A stretch of DNA of 33,244 bases from Enhydrobacter sp. (GCA_026126105.1 JAHCJV010000068.1:1-33244); one strand, 5' to 3'. Numbered from the stretch's first letter, positions 1 through 9,593 are shown. Notes: generated by a model from the sequence alone, not told the origin. Made by a program: numbers and translations.

Positions 1-1
1 C

Positions 2-823
2 GAATTCTACAACGATTTCCTTCGCCGCAAGGTGAGCATGTACCATGCCGCCGGCGCACTCATGACGTTGGGCGGCGGGAGAGTGGGCATCGTCGGCATC
101 CACAGGCCGAAGGACCATGAGGAATTTTCCGATCGCGATATCGTGACACTGGGGCGGCTGTTGCCCCACCTCCGCGCCTCCCTCCAGCTTCGTCAACGTG
201 TTCAAGTCGCCGAAGCGACCACGGCATCTGCCCTCGAGGCGCTCGACCGGTTGTCGGGCGGCGTGTTCCTGCTGTCCGCGACAGGATTGCTCCACGCAAA
301 CAGAATCGCCGAGGAAATTCTTCGCGCCAACGACGGCCTCGCTCCTGGGATCGGCGGTCTTCGCGCTGCGAGCAGGGCCGAAGACGCGCGACTGCAAGCC
401 CTCATCGCCGGTGCCCGGGCGACCACACAGAACTCGGCCGCACCTCGGACTGCCGGCGGGCGAGTGCGCATCAGGCGGCCTTCCGGTCGTCGCGCCTACA
501 TGGTGGCAGTCATGCCCTATGGCCGCAGCTTATCGTTTGCAGGCAAGGCGAAGCCCGGCGCGATCGTTTTCGTGACCGATCCGACGCGCCGTCCAGTCCT
601 GACGCAGGATGCCCTTATGGTCCAGTTCGGCATGCCTCCGGCCGAGGCAAAGCTGGTCATCGCCCTGGTCTCCGGCATTTCCCTGCCCGATTACGGGGTC
701 CAAGCGGGGATCTCCTACCATACGGCGCGAGCCTTGCTCGCACGGGCCTTGGCCCGCACGGAAACCAGCTCGCAGCTGGACCTGGTTCGGCTGGTTCTCG
801 CCTCGGTGATGGGCATCGACTGA
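2..823 (+). CDS. LuxR-type HTH transcriptional regulator (5' end outside window)
   Basis: This gene is open to the left window edge. The frame reads EFYNDFLRRKVSMYH from base 2, which lines up with EFYCDFLKPRVPMYH in the regulator at 7131-8264, so the first in-window ATG (base 38) is internal and the true start lies upstream. The C-terminus (about bases 625-800) is a LuxR-like helix-turn-helix with PPAEAKLVIAL followed by ISYHTARALLARAL. By hand count it matches the downstream paralogue at about 43 of 58 residues there. The preceding region is a sensor-like domain I cannot name with certainty. Family knowledge suggests a DNA-binding regulator; the ligand is unknown. It ends 115 bases before the RTX gene on the same strand, so control of that gene is a reasonable inference but not shown. 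Confidence 0.85.
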   Translation, partial: EFYNDFLRRKVSMYHAAGALMTLGGGRVGIVGIHRPKDHEEFSDRDIVTLGRLLPHLRASLQLRQRVQVAEATTASALEALDRLSGGVFLLSATGLLHANRIAEEILRANDGLAPGIGGLRAASRAEDARLQALIAGARATTQNSAAPRTAGGRVRIRRPSGRRAYMVAVMPYGRSLSFAGKAKPGAIVFVTDPTRRPVLTQDALMVQFGMPPAEAKLVIALVSGISLPDYGVQAGISYHTARALLARALARTETSSQLDLVRLVLASVMGID

Positions 824-938
824 TCACCTCGCGCGTGCTCGTGTAGCCCAATTGGAGGACATGGGGAGCTGACGTCGCTGCTAGCGTTCGCGATCCTGTG
901 CTTGCAGATTGGGTGCTGCGGACCTTGGGGGTGGGATA

Positions 939-3900
939 ATGGCAACGCGCAACGTACCGGGCACGTATGCGACGATCTCAGCGGCGGTCGCCGCTTCGGC
1001 CGCTGGCGACACCATTGTGGTGGATGCGAGTTATGCCGGCAACGAAGCCGTCGCCGTTACGGTCAACAACCTGACATTCGATGCACCGGCAAACGTCACC
1101 GGCATCGTTCTGACGGCGGCGGCCGGCATCCTGCAAATCATTCTTGCAGGAGCGTCGCCAATAGAGATCGTGGGCAGTAGCGCCAACAACAACTTCACCG
1201 GCAACACTGGCGCGAACGTCATCTCCGACGGCGGGGGCGGCAACGACACCCTGAAAGGTGGCGGCGGGAACGACATCGTAACCGTGACGGGAGGCACCGA
1301 TATCGTCGATGGCGGAGCTGGCGCCGACGACCTGCTCGTCGTCGACTATTCGACCGCGACAGCGAGCGTCACAAGCGGCGCGGCAGGCGCATCCGATGGT
1401 GGGACAAGGACGGTAAGTTTCGACAGAGTGGAGCGGTTGAAGATCATCGGCGGCTCAGGTGCCGACAACCTCAGCGGCTTGTCGGGCAATGACATTCTCT
1501 CTGGCGGCGAGGGCAATGACACGCTCGGCGGCGGCACAGGCAACAACATAGTCGACGGGGGCAACGGCAACGACACCGTCGTCTTTTCGGGTGGTGTCGA
1601 TACGGTGACGGGCGGCGCCGGCGACGACGTCCTGCGGCTCGACACCTATTACACCGGACTGCTGGGGACGATGGATGGCGGCACTGGGACCGACACCGTC
1701 CGGGGCTTCGACCTCACCCAGTTCACCTATACCGACGTCGAGATCGCCGACGCATTTGGAAGCAGCAGGATGCTTGTGTCGGTGGCCCAGCTCGCAACGT
1801 TCAACACCATCACGGACAGCCTGGGTGCGGACAACAGCCAGCTCAAAATAGACCTGCTCGGTGCGGGAACGCTCGACTTCTCCACACGGGTCTCGGGAGC
1901 CCATTCGGTCAAGGTCGTCGACAATGGCCTGACCGGGGCTGTCACGCTCACCGGCACGGTCAACGCCGACATCATGGACGGCTCGTCCTTCGACGATACT
2001 CTGCACGGTGGCGCGGGCAACGACGCCCTCTACGGCGGTGATGGCATTGATCTGCTGCATGGTGGCGCGGGCAACGACACGCTCTATGGCAACGGCTACA
2101 GTGCTACCGCGACCTACTACGATGCCGGCGGCGGAGTGAAGGTCAGTCTGGCAACGGCTACCGCGCAGAACACCCTATCGGCTGGCAAGGACACCCTGTC
2201 CGGCATCACCAACCTGATCGGCTCGGCTTACGACGACCAGCTCGCGGGCGATGGCAGCGCCAACCGTCTCGACGGTGGCGCCGGCAACGACACGCTGTCC
2301 GGCGCGGCCGGCAGCGACGTGCTTGCCGGCGGCCTGGGCAACGACACGCTGACGGGCGGCGGAGACATCGACACCGCGACGTACGCCGACGCGACTGGGG
2401 CGGTGACCGTCAGCCTGTCGATCGCAGCGGCGCAGAACACGGGCGGCGGCGGCACCGACACGCTGGCCACGGTCGAGAACTTGGTCGGTTCGGCCCATGA
2501 CGATGTCCTGACCGGCAGCGGTTCGGTGAACCGCCTCGAGGGTGGTGCAGGCAACGATACCGTGGATGGCGGCGCTGGCGACGATGCACTGTTCGGTGGT
2601 GCAGGCAACGATGCCATTGATGGTGGCGCCGGCAACGATACGCTGATCGGTGGTGGCGGGGACGACGTGCTGACGGGCGGCGCGGGCACCGACTTGATCA
2701 ATGGCAACAGCATTGCCAGCCCCCTCTATTCCGGCTTCGGCAAATACTACACGTTCGTCGCGACCAATATGTATTTTTCCGATGCGCAGGCGCTCGCGCA
2801 GGATCTGATGCTCGAGAACGCCGCGGGCCGCCTTGTGACGATCCTGTCGGCGGCCGAGAACGCGTACGTAATCGAGACGGTAGCCAGCGGAAGCTCCTTT
2901 TGGCTCGGGGCCAGCGATGCAGCCAGCGAGGGGGCTTGGTTCTGGCTGTCGTCGGACGGCCTGCCCACCCAGCAATTCTGGACTGGTGATGGGTCGGGTA
3001 TGCCGGTGAACGGTATGTACGCCAATTGGGAACCCGGCGATCCCGATTCGACTTACGATCATGTCCTCGCGAACTACCGTGGCGATCACTTCTGGGTTGA
3101 TGCGACGGGAAACCTCGACATGGGAGGGATGCTGGTCGAGTGGGACCAGAGCGCCGTCGGTACCGTGCTTCAAGGCAACGATACCGCGTCTTACGCGGCC
3201 AGTACCGGCGCAGTCACGATCGACCTGTCAACCGGGCTGGCGAGCGGCGGCGATGCGGCTGGCGACACGCTGATCTCGATCGAGAACCTCATCGGGTCGG
3301 CCAACAACGACTCGCTGACTGGCGATGGGAATGCCAACAGCCTCGACGGTGGCGCGGGCAACGACAATCTATCCGGCGGCGCGGGCGACGACGTGCTGAC
3401 GGGCGGCGCCGGGGACGACAAGCTGGCAGGCGGCGGCGGCACTGACACCGCGAGCTATGCAACGGCCCTCGGGGCGGTGACCGTCGATCTGTCGGTCACA
3501 GGAGTCGCGCAGAACACGGGCGGCGGCGGCAACGATACGCTGGCAACGATCGAGAACCTGACCGGCTCGAACTTCAATGACAAGCTGACCGGCGACGCCA
3601 ACGCCAACGTTATCGACGGCAGCGGTGGCAACGACCGGATGATCGGGGGCGGCGGCAACGACACGCTGCTGGGCGGCGGCGGCACGGACACCGCGGTAGT
3701 CGCTGCCAGCTGGCTGGAGACAACGATCACCGAGGCCCCCGCCGGGGCATTCCAGCTCCTGATCGGTGGCAGCACGGTGAGCGCCACAGGCGTCGAAAGA
3801 TTCCAGTTCACCAACGGCACCTTTGGCGCCGGCGCGATCCTGAACGACGCCCCGATCGGCGCCGACGATTCCGACAGCTCGCTTGTGGAAGCCAGCGGCG

Positions 3901-6860
3901 ACACTCCGGGCACGCCAACGGCCACCGGCAACTTGCTGACGAACGACACCGACGTGGACACAGCGCTCGGCGACGGGCTCGGAGTCACCGGGATCCGCAC
4001 CGGCACCGAGCTCGCCGGTGGCGGCTTCTCGACCGTTGTTCCCGGCACCTCGATAGCCGGCCTCTACGGCAGCCTGACTCTCGGTCCCGACGGGACGTGG
4101 AGCTATGCGCTCGACAACGCCAATGCGACCGTCGACGCCCTTCGCACCGGAGAGACGCTGACCGAGGTCTTCACCTACCGGGTGAGCGACGGGAAGGGCC
4201 TGACGGATACCGCCCAGCTCTCGCTGACGATCGACGGCAGAAACGATACCGGCATCGTGGCAACCGACGACCGCGGCTATGTCTCGCGTGGCACCAGCCG
4301 TATCGGCGAATATTTGCTGACTGCCAACGACATCAGCGAATCGGAAGAGCAGCCATGGTTCACAGCGGTGAGCAACGCGGTGAACGGCTCCGCCACTCTG
4401 CAGCCCTACCACGAGGACCATTCGAATGTCGAATTCAAGTCCGCGACCGATCCGGCGCTGACGAATGCCTCCTTCGACTACACCGTGGCGGATGGCGGTC
4501 CCAGGACCGACACCGCGCATGTGTCGCTCAGCCTCGTCACCACCACAAAGGGCAACGATACGCTGACAGTGCCGACCCTTGCCGGCGAGTTCTCCTGGAT
4601 CGACGCGCTCGGCGGAAACGACACGGTCAGCGGCGGCGCCGGCAAGGACTTCTTCATTGGCGGCGCTGGCAAGGACATCCTGTCGGGCGGAGCGGACTGG
4701 GATTACCTGTTCGGCGACGCGGGCGCCGACAAGCTCTACGGCGGAGATGGTGACGACTACCTCCAGGGCGGCGCCGACGCTGACAGTCTTTACGGCGAGT
4801 CCGGCGACGATACGCTGTGGGGTGATGACGGCAACGACGTACTCGACGGTGGGGCCGGCATCGACTTCATGGGCGGCGGTGCCGGGAATGACACCTACAT
4901 CGTCAATGGCGTGCTCGACACCGTCAGCGAGGGGGCTCCTTGGGACCACCAGGCGGATCAGGGCGGCATGGACAAGGTGGAGGCCAGCGTCTCCTTCACC
5001 CTCGGCGATTTCATCGAGCACCTGACACTGACCGGCAATACGGCCATCAACGGCACTGGGAACGCCCTCGCCAATGTCCTGACCGGAAACGCCGCCGCCA
5101 ACATCCTCGACGGCGGAGACGGCACCGATACGGCAAGCTACGCTACGGCCACTGCCGGCGTGACCGTGAACCTCGGCATGGTCGGCGCGCAGAATACACG
5201 CGGCGCCGGCACCGACACACTCTTGAACGTCGAGAACCTGGTCGGCTCCTCGGATGGCGACACGCTGACCGGCGACGGCAATGCCAACGTGCTCGATGGC
5301 GGCGGCGGCAACGACGTCCTGTCCGGCGACGGCGGCAGCGACACGCTGAACGGCGGTGGCGGCACCGACAGGGCGGTGATCTCGGGGGCCTGGCTGGCAT
5401 CGGCGATCACGGCCGGACCGGTCGGCACCTACTACATCACGACCGGACCCAATGTCGTGACCGCGACAGGAGTCGAGAAGTTCCAATTCACCAACGGCAC
5501 TTTCGATGCCGCCGCGATCCTGAACGACGCCCCGATCGGGGCCGACGATTCCGACAGCTCGCTGGTGGAGGCCAGCGGCGACGCTCCGGGCACGCAGACG
5601 GCCACCGGCAACCTGCTCACCAACGACACCGACGCCGACATCGCGCTGGGCGATGGGCTCGGCATCACCGGCATCCGCACCGGCACCGAGCTCGCCGGCG
5701 GCGGCTTCTCGACCGTCGTCCCCGGCACCTTGATCGCCGGCCTCTACGGCAGCCTCACGCTTGGCCCAGACGGGACGTGGAGCTACGCGCTCGACAACGC
5801 CAACGCCACCGTCGACGCCCTCGGCGCCGGGCAGACGCTGACCGAGATCTTCACCTACCGGGCGAGCGACGGAAAGGGCCTCACCGATACCGCCCAGCTC
5901 TCGCTGACGATCGACGGGTCCGACGACGCGCCCGGCATCGTGGCGGTCGACGACCACGGCTATGTCTCGCGCGGCACCAGCTCCATCCAAGGTTACCTGT
6001 TTAACAACGACATCTTCGACTCGGCTGAACAGCTTCGGTTTACGGCTGTAGGCAGCGCCGTAAACGGTACCGTCAGCTTGCTCGGCGAGCATGAAATTGA
6101 GTTCGTATCCACAAACGATCCGGCGCTGACGACGGCCAGCTTCGACTACACCCTGTCTGACGGGGGTTCGGCCTCCGACACCGGACACGTGTCTCTCAAC
6201 CTAATCACGACGACGAATGGCAGCGATACGGTGACTGCACCCACGCTCGCGGACGAGTTTTCGTTGATCGATGCCTTGGCCGGAAACGACACGCTGACCG
6301 GCGGTGCGGGTTACGACATCTTCAACGGGGGCGATGGCAAGGACACGCTTGTTGGCGGCGCTGGGCATGACGAGCTGTGGGGGGGCAATGAGGCCGATCG
6401 GCTGTACGGTGGCGACGATGCTGACTTAATGTTTGGCAACGCCGGAGCCGACAAACTTTACGGCGAGGCGGGGAACGATATGTTGTTAGGCGGCGCCGGA
6501 TCTGACACTTTCATCTTCGAGGCTGGTGACAGTCCCTCGACGGCCGGGACCGAGGCCTATGACACCATCGCCGACTTTCAGACCGGCTTCGACAAGATCG
6601 ACCTCTACACGATCGGCGGCGGTGGGCTGTCGCCTTCCGCCTACATCGAGACGACGACGGTCGCCGCCGACTTCGCCGGCGCCGCGAGCGCCGCCACGGC
6701 GGCGATGGCCGACGGTCTGCACAGTGTGGTGTTCGTCGCCGGGGCGACCGACGGCTGGCTGTTCTGGAACACCGACGCCAACCTGCAGACCCACGAGCAG
6801 GCCGCCCGCCTGGTCGGCCTCAACAACGTCAACGCCTTCCAGCACGGCGATCTGAGCTAG
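939..6860 (+). CDS. Giant RTX (hemolysin-type calcium-binding) secreted protein with C-type-lectin-like domain and VCBS repeats
   Basis: The product is 1973 residues from the ATG at 939, chosen because GGGGGTGGG sits just upstream; an in-frame TTG at 909 lacks such a site. Many GGxGxDxxx nonapeptides (GGAGNDTL and variants) occur in blocks; these bind calcium in a parallel beta-roll. Residues about 600-736 resemble a C-type lectin domain (WLGASDAASEGAW, NWEPGDPDS, HFWVDATG). Two VCBS domains lie at about 967-1100 and 1527-1660, each followed by a cadherin-like stretch. The C-terminus (SDTFIFEAGD, then TIADFQTGFDKIDL) is the serralysin/RTX type that carries the uncleaved type I secretion signal. 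No N-terminal signal peptide and almost no cysteine are visible. It probably acts outside the cell as an adhesin or surface-layer-like protein; no catalytic domain is recognised. No type I ABC transporter is encoded here. Confidence 0.93.
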   Translation: MATRNVPGTYATISAAVAASAAGDTIVVDASYAGNEAVAVTVNNLTFDAPANVTGIVLTAAAGILQIILAGASPIEIVGSSANNNFTGNTGANVISDGGGGNDTLKGGGGNDIVTVTGGTDIVDGGAGADDLLVVDYSTATASVTSGAAGASDGGTRTVSFDRVERLKIIGGSGADNLSGLSGNDILSGGEGNDTLGGGTGNNIVDGGNGNDTVVFSGGVDTVTGGAGDDVLRLDTYYTGLLGTMDGGTGTDTVRGFDLTQFTYTDVEIADAFGSSRMLVSVAQLATFNTITDSLGADNSQLKIDLLGAGTLDFSTRVSGAHSVKVVDNGLTGAVTLTGTVNADIMDGSSFDDTLHGGAGNDALYGGDGIDLLHGGAGNDTLYGNGYSATATYYDAGGGVKVSLATATAQNTLSAGKDTLSGITNLIGSAYDDQLAGDGSANRLDGGAGNDTLSGAAGSDVLAGGLGNDTLTGGGDIDTATYADATGAVTVSLSIAAAQNTGGGGTDTLATVENLVGSAHDDVLTGSGSVNRLEGGAGNDTVDGGAGDDALFGGAGNDAIDGGAGNDTLIGGGGDDVLTGGAGTDLINGNSIASPLYSGFGKYYTFVATNMYFSDAQALAQDLMLENAAGRLVTILSAAENAYVIETVASGSSFWLGASDAASEGAWFWLSSDGLPTQQFWTGDGSGMPVNGMYANWEPGDPDSTYDHVLANYRGDHFWVDATGNLDMGGMLVEWDQSAVGTVLQGNDTASYAASTGAVTIDLSTGLASGGDAAGDTLISIENLIGSANNDSLTGDGNANSLDGGAGNDNLSGGAGDDVLTGGAGDDKLAGGGGTDTASYATALGAVTVDLSVTGVAQNTGGGGNDTLATIENLTGSNFNDKLTGDANANVIDGSGGNDRMIGGGGNDTLLGGGGTDTAVVAASWLETTITEAPAGAFQLLIGGSTVSATGVERFQFTNGTFGAGAILNDAPIGADDSDSSLVEASGDTPGTPTATGNLLTNDTDVDTALGDGLGVTGIRTGTELAGGGFSTVVPGTSIAGLYGSLTLGPDGTWSYALDNANATVDALRTGETLTEVFTYRVSDGKGLTDTAQLSLTIDGRNDTGIVATDDRGYVSRGTSRIGEYLLTANDISESEEQPWFTAVSNAVNGSATLQPYHEDHSNVEFKSATDPALTNASFDYTVADGGPRTDTAHVSLSLVTTTKGNDTLTVPTLAGEFSWIDALGGNDTVSGGAGKDFFIGGAGKDILSGGADWDYLFGDAGADKLYGGDGDDYLQGGADADSLYGESGDDTLWGDDGNDVLDGGAGIDFMGGGAGNDTYIVNGVLDTVSEGAPWDHQADQGGMDKVEASVSFTLGDFIEHLTLTGNTAINGTGNALANVLTGNAAANILDGGDGTDTASYATATAGVTVNLGMVGAQNTRGAGTDTLLNVENLVGSSDGDTLTGDGNANVLDGGGGNDVLSGDGGSDTLNGGGGTDRAVISGAWLASAITAGPVGTYYITTGPNVVTATGVEKFQFTNGTFDAAAILNDAPIGADDSDSSLVEASGDAPGTQTATGNLLTNDTDADIALGDGLGITGIRTGTELAGGGFSTVVPGTLIAGLYGSLTLGPDGTWSYALDNANATVDALGAGQTLTEIFTYRASDGKGLTDTAQLSLTIDGSDDAPGIVAVDDHGYVSRGTSSIQGYLFNNDIFDSAEQLRFTAVGSAVNGTVSLLGEHEIEFVSTNDPALTTASFDYTLSDGGSASDTGHVSLNLITTTNGSDTVTAPTLADEFSLIDALAGNDTLTGGAGYDIFNGGDGKDTLVGGAGHDELWGGNEADRLYGGDDADLMFGNAGADKLYGEAGNDMLLGGAGSDTFIFEAGDSPSTAGTEAYDTIADFQTGFDKIDLYTIGGGGLSPSAYIETTTVAADFAGAASAATAAMADGLHSVVFVAGATDGWLFWNTDANLQTHEQAARLVGLNNVNAFQHGDLS
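2098..5300 (+). repeat. Five scattered copies of a ~50-residue TASYA...AQNT...ENLVGS module
   Basis: Five segments share the order [TA-S/T-YA]-x-[G-AVTVSL]-x-AQNT-x-[GTDTL]-x-[ENL-x-GS]-x-[DxLTGDG]. They start near 2098, 2368, 3181, 3442 and 5122 and each runs directly into an RTX block beginning NxLDGGAGND. The third copy lacks AQNT and has ASGGDAAGDT instead. The module is common in long RTX proteins, where it forms a short beta segment between rolls. Coordinates are read by eye. Confidence 0.75.
3449..4740 (+). repeat. Internal duplication, copy A (RTX - VCBS - cadherin-like - RTX block)
   Basis: This in-frame block of the RTX gene is repeated about 1.68 kb downstream (5129-6420). Over 3841-4200 against 5521-5880 the two align without gaps at an exact offset of 1680 bases, with 39 differences in 360 bases by hand count (about 89% identity). 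Outside this core (the RTX part before and the cadherin-like part after) similarity is lower and indels occur. Block limits are approximate. Confidence 0.85.
5129..6420 (+). repeat. Internal duplication, copy B
   Basis: Second copy of the block at 3449-4740. The VCBS core (5521-5920) is the most conserved part. The cadherin-like segment (YVSRGTSSIQGYLFNNDIFD against YVSRGTSRIGEYLLTANDIS in copy A) has diverged more and is several residues shorter. Uneven conservation fits either stronger selection on the VCBS domain or later gene conversion limited to it. Confidence 0.85.
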
Positions 6861-7130
6861 GGAATCGAAGCCTGAACACGGCTCGTCGGCCCTTAAACGA
6901 CGGTTGCCGCAGCGTCGTAAGATGTGCCTTTCAAGCAGGCGTGGCCCAGTTGCAATTGCCTGCCGTGCGCCTAACATCGCGATGGGGACGGGCGCCATTG
7001 GCGTGTGGGAAGAGTTCAGCCGGCCGCTCGATAGAGGCCCCGCAGAGAGCGTAAGCGCAAGCGTACAGGTATGGCCGGTGCACATGGCGCCTCTTGCCCG
7101 TTCACCCGGTTCGTTCTCGGGGGAGCGCGT
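6861..7130. other. Intergenic region between RTX gene and LuxR-type gene
   Basis: This 270-base gap holds no convincing gene; the open frame at 6904-7221 has no ribosome site and runs into the regulator in another frame. A weak dyad CGTCG-N9-CGACG just after the RTX stop (near 6885-6905) might act in termination. No confident promoter was identified for the regulator. Confidence 0.5.
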
Positions 7131-8264
7131 ATGGCGGATGTGGGCGAAGGCGAAATCGTGGGCGCCTTGTACGACGCGGCGATGGGCAATCGGTCCTGGA
7201 ACGAGGTTGGTCATCGGTTGATGACGCTCGCAGGCGGCCAGTCGCTCATTCTGCTGGTGCACGAGCCGCTGGAGCTCATCGTCACCCAGAACCTGCCGGA
7301 CGAAGCTTTGCGGACCTATGCCGCGCACTACGCGCCGATGGACGTGTGGACACTCGGCATGGAGAAGAAGCAGCTGACCAACCGGCCCGTGCTCGGTGCC
7401 GAGTTGATCGACTATCGCTCACTCGAGAACACGGAATTCTACTGCGACTTCCTCAAGCCGCGCGTTCCCATGTATCACGTCGCCTGCAGTCTTCTGACAT
7501 TGGGAAAGGATTCGCGGGCCGGCCTGGGAATCCATCGTCCGCGCGATGCCGGCGCGTTCGAGCAGCCTGACGTCGCCCTGATGGCACGGCTGCTGGGCCA
7601 TGTCCGCACGTCACTCGACTTGCGCCGGAGACTTCGCATTGCCGGCGAAACAGCAGCCTTCGCGTTTGCCGCGCTGGACCGGCTCTCCACGGCCGTCGTG
7701 CTGCTGGCGCCCGGTGGTGGGGTGCTGCATGCAAACAGCGCGGCGGAAGCAATCCTTCGCGGCAGAGACGGACTCACAGCCGGCCCAAACGGCCTTCACG
7801 CCGCGATTCCGGAGGACGACAGGCGTCTGCAGAAGGTCATCGCCGGAGCACGGGCAACAACATTCAATTCGGCGGTCGGCCAAGCTGGCGGCGGCCGCGT
7901 TCGGATCAACCGGCCGTCGGGACGACGAGCCTATGCCCTGACGGTCATGCCGGTCGGCCGGCATTTGTCGACTCCCGGTGTCCCGAAACCTGCCGTCATC
8001 GTTTTCATCGCCGATTCGGCCGTGCGCCCGCCGTTGAATCCAAGAGTACTGGAGGTCCAATTCGGTCTCTCCCCCGCCGAGGCAAAGCTCGTCGTCGCCC
8101 TCGCCTCCGGAACCTCTCTTCCGCAGTACGCGCAAGAGGCGTGCATCTCCTACCACACAGCCCGCACGCTGCTGGCCCGCGCCCTGACACGCACGGAAAC
8201 CGGATCGCAACTCGAACTGGTGAGCCTCGTCCTCACGTCCCAGGCGGGCATTGGCAACGAGTAG
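7131..8264 (+). CDS. LuxR-type HTH transcriptional regulator
   Basis: The product is 377 residues from the ATG at 7131, which is preceded by GGGGGAG about six bases upstream. An in-frame ATG at 7071 would add 20 residues but has no comparable ribosome site. The N-terminal two thirds form a sensor region of unassigned type. The C-terminus, residues about 312-368, is a LuxR-like helix-turn-helix (LSPAEAKLVVALASG then ISYHTARTLLARAL). The gene is a clear paralogue of the partial gene at 2-823, and the two bracket the RTX gene on the same strand. No receiver domain with a phosphorylatable aspartate and no acyl-homoserine-lactone binding signature is evident, so the activating signal is unknown. 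Confidence 0.85.
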   Translation: MADVGEGEIVGALYDAAMGNRSWNEVGHRLMTLAGGQSLILLVHEPLELIVTQNLPDEALRTYAAHYAPMDVWTLGMEKKQLTNRPVLGAELIDYRSLENTEFYCDFLKPRVPMYHVACSLLTLGKDSRAGLGIHRPRDAGAFEQPDVALMARLLGHVRTSLDLRRRLRIAGETAAFAFAALDRLSTAVVLLAPGGGVLHANSAAEAILRGRDGLTAGPNGLHAAIPEDDRRLQKVIAGARATTFNSAVGQAGGGRVRINRPSGRRAYALTVMPVGRHLSTPGVPKPAVIVFIADSAVRPPLNPRVLEVQFGLSPAEAKLVVALASGTSLPQYAQEACISYHTARTLLARALTRTETGSQLELVSLVLTSQAGIGNE

Positions 8265-8460
8265 GCTTGGACGCGTGGACGCAGGAGGCTAGCGCTTCCC
8301 GGCCGATCAGAAGAGCTTGTCGAACCAGGCCAGGTCAGCGCGAGAGGCAACGCGGACGAAACAAACTCGCTCGGGCCATGCAGTATGGGGGAAACGCGTC
8401 GCCCCTATTGTCCTCTCATCAACGGACGGAAACCGCCGTCAGCCGACGAGGAGAGACAGT

Positions 8461-9564
8461 ATGTCGACCATCCTTTCGTTCACTGCCCTTGCCGCCGCCA
8501 GCCGCCTGCACGCGCCGTCCCTGCCCTCCAGGGCAGGCCTGAAGCGCACGGCTGCCGGCCTGGTCCTGTTGGCGACGCTCGGCTTCGCAGGGGCAAACGG
8601 CTACGACTACTGGAAAACCGGGCGTTTCCAGGTCTCGACCGACAATGCCTATGTCCGGGCCGACTACACGACGGTGTCTCCGAAAATTTCGGGGTACATC
8701 GCGCAAGTCCTGGTGCGGGACAACGAGACCGTAAAGGGAGGGCAGGTCCTGGCCCGCATCGACGACCGCGACTTCCGGGTCGCGCTCGATCAGGCGCGGG
8801 CCGGTGTGGCAACCGCCAAGGCCGTCATCCGCAATCTCGACGCCCGGATCACCCAGCAGCAGTCGGTGATCGACCAGGAGAAGGCCGACATTGCCTCCGC
8901 CGAGGCTGCGCTCTCCTTCGCCTCCGCCGACAACACTCGCTACGACAATCTGATGAAGGCGGGTTATGGCACCGTCCAGCGTGCGCAGCTCGCCGAGTCG
9001 GCGCTACGCGAGAAGACGGCGATGCTGCACAAGAGCCAGGCCGGGCTCGTCGTCGCCGAGCGCAAGATCGACGTGCTGGCTTCGGAACGACGCAAGGCTC
9101 TGGCACAGCGCGAGCACGCTGAGGCGGTCCTGCGCCAGGCCGAGCTGAACCTTTCCTACACCTCGATCGCAGCGCCGGTCGACGGCACGATCGGCGCCCG
9201 CTCGCTGCGGGTCGGCCAGTACGTTCAAGCGGGCACGCCATTGATGGCCGTGGTGCCGCTGGACGCCGTGTATGTCGTCGCCAACTTCAAGGAGACGCAG
9301 CTCGCCGGCGTTCGGGCGGGCCAGAAGGTGACCATCGAGATCGACACCTTCCCCGGCAAGCCACTGAATGGCCATGTCGACAGCCTCTCGCCCGCCAGCG
9401 GGCTCGAGTTCGCGCTGCTGCCGTCCGACAACGCGACCGGCAACTTCACCAAGATCGTGCAACGCGTGCCGGTCAAGATCGCTCTCGACGACCCGGCCCT
9501 GACCGGCTTGCTGCGCCCCGGCATGTCTGTCCAAGCGACGATCAATACCAGGACAACCAACTAG
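8461..9564 (+). CDS. HlyD/EmrA-family membrane fusion protein (periplasmic adaptor)
   Basis: The product is 367 residues. The ATG at 8461 follows GAGGAGAGACAGT. One membrane anchor lies at about residues 28-47, followed by the biotinyl-lipoyl-like part (STDNAYVRADYTTVSPKISG, then VKGGQVLARIDDRDF), a long coiled-coil hairpin (about residues 115-230) and the returning half (LNLSYTSIAAPVDGTIGAR). This order is typical of EmrA/HlyD adaptors, which link an inner-membrane pump to an outer-membrane channel. It is followed after 29 bases by an EmrB-type MFS pump, so the two very likely act as one efflux complex. The TolC-like outer-membrane partner is not in the window. Its substrate cannot be deduced. 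Confidence 0.93.
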   Translation: MSTILSFTALAAASRLHAPSLPSRAGLKRTAAGLVLLATLGFAGANGYDYWKTGRFQVSTDNAYVRADYTTVSPKISGYIAQVLVRDNETVKGGQVLARIDDRDFRVALDQARAGVATAKAVIRNLDARITQQQSVIDQEKADIASAEAALSFASADNTRYDNLMKAGYGTVQRAQLAESALREKTAMLHKSQAGLVVAERKIDVLASERRKALAQREHAEAVLRQAELNLSYTSIAAPVDGTIGARSLRVGQYVQAGTPLMAVVPLDAVYVVANFKETQLAGVRAGQKVTIEIDTFPGKPLNGHVDSLSPASGLEFALLPSDNATGNFTKIVQRVPVKIALDDPALTGLLRPGMSVQATINTRTTN

Positions 9565-9593
9565 TTCCATCGCCGCAGCCCGAGGAGCCCGCG

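Noticed and set aside
3369..6188. 939-residue open frame on the minus strand inside the RTX gene
   Set aside because: It is antisense to repetitive Gly/Asp codons of high GC, which rarely read as stops. It shows no ribosome site or family motif, and the plus frame is unmistakable.
1218..6500. Regular short repeats that might suggest a CRISPR array
   Set aside because: The repeats are in-frame RTX nonapeptide codons with variable spacing inside one long gene.
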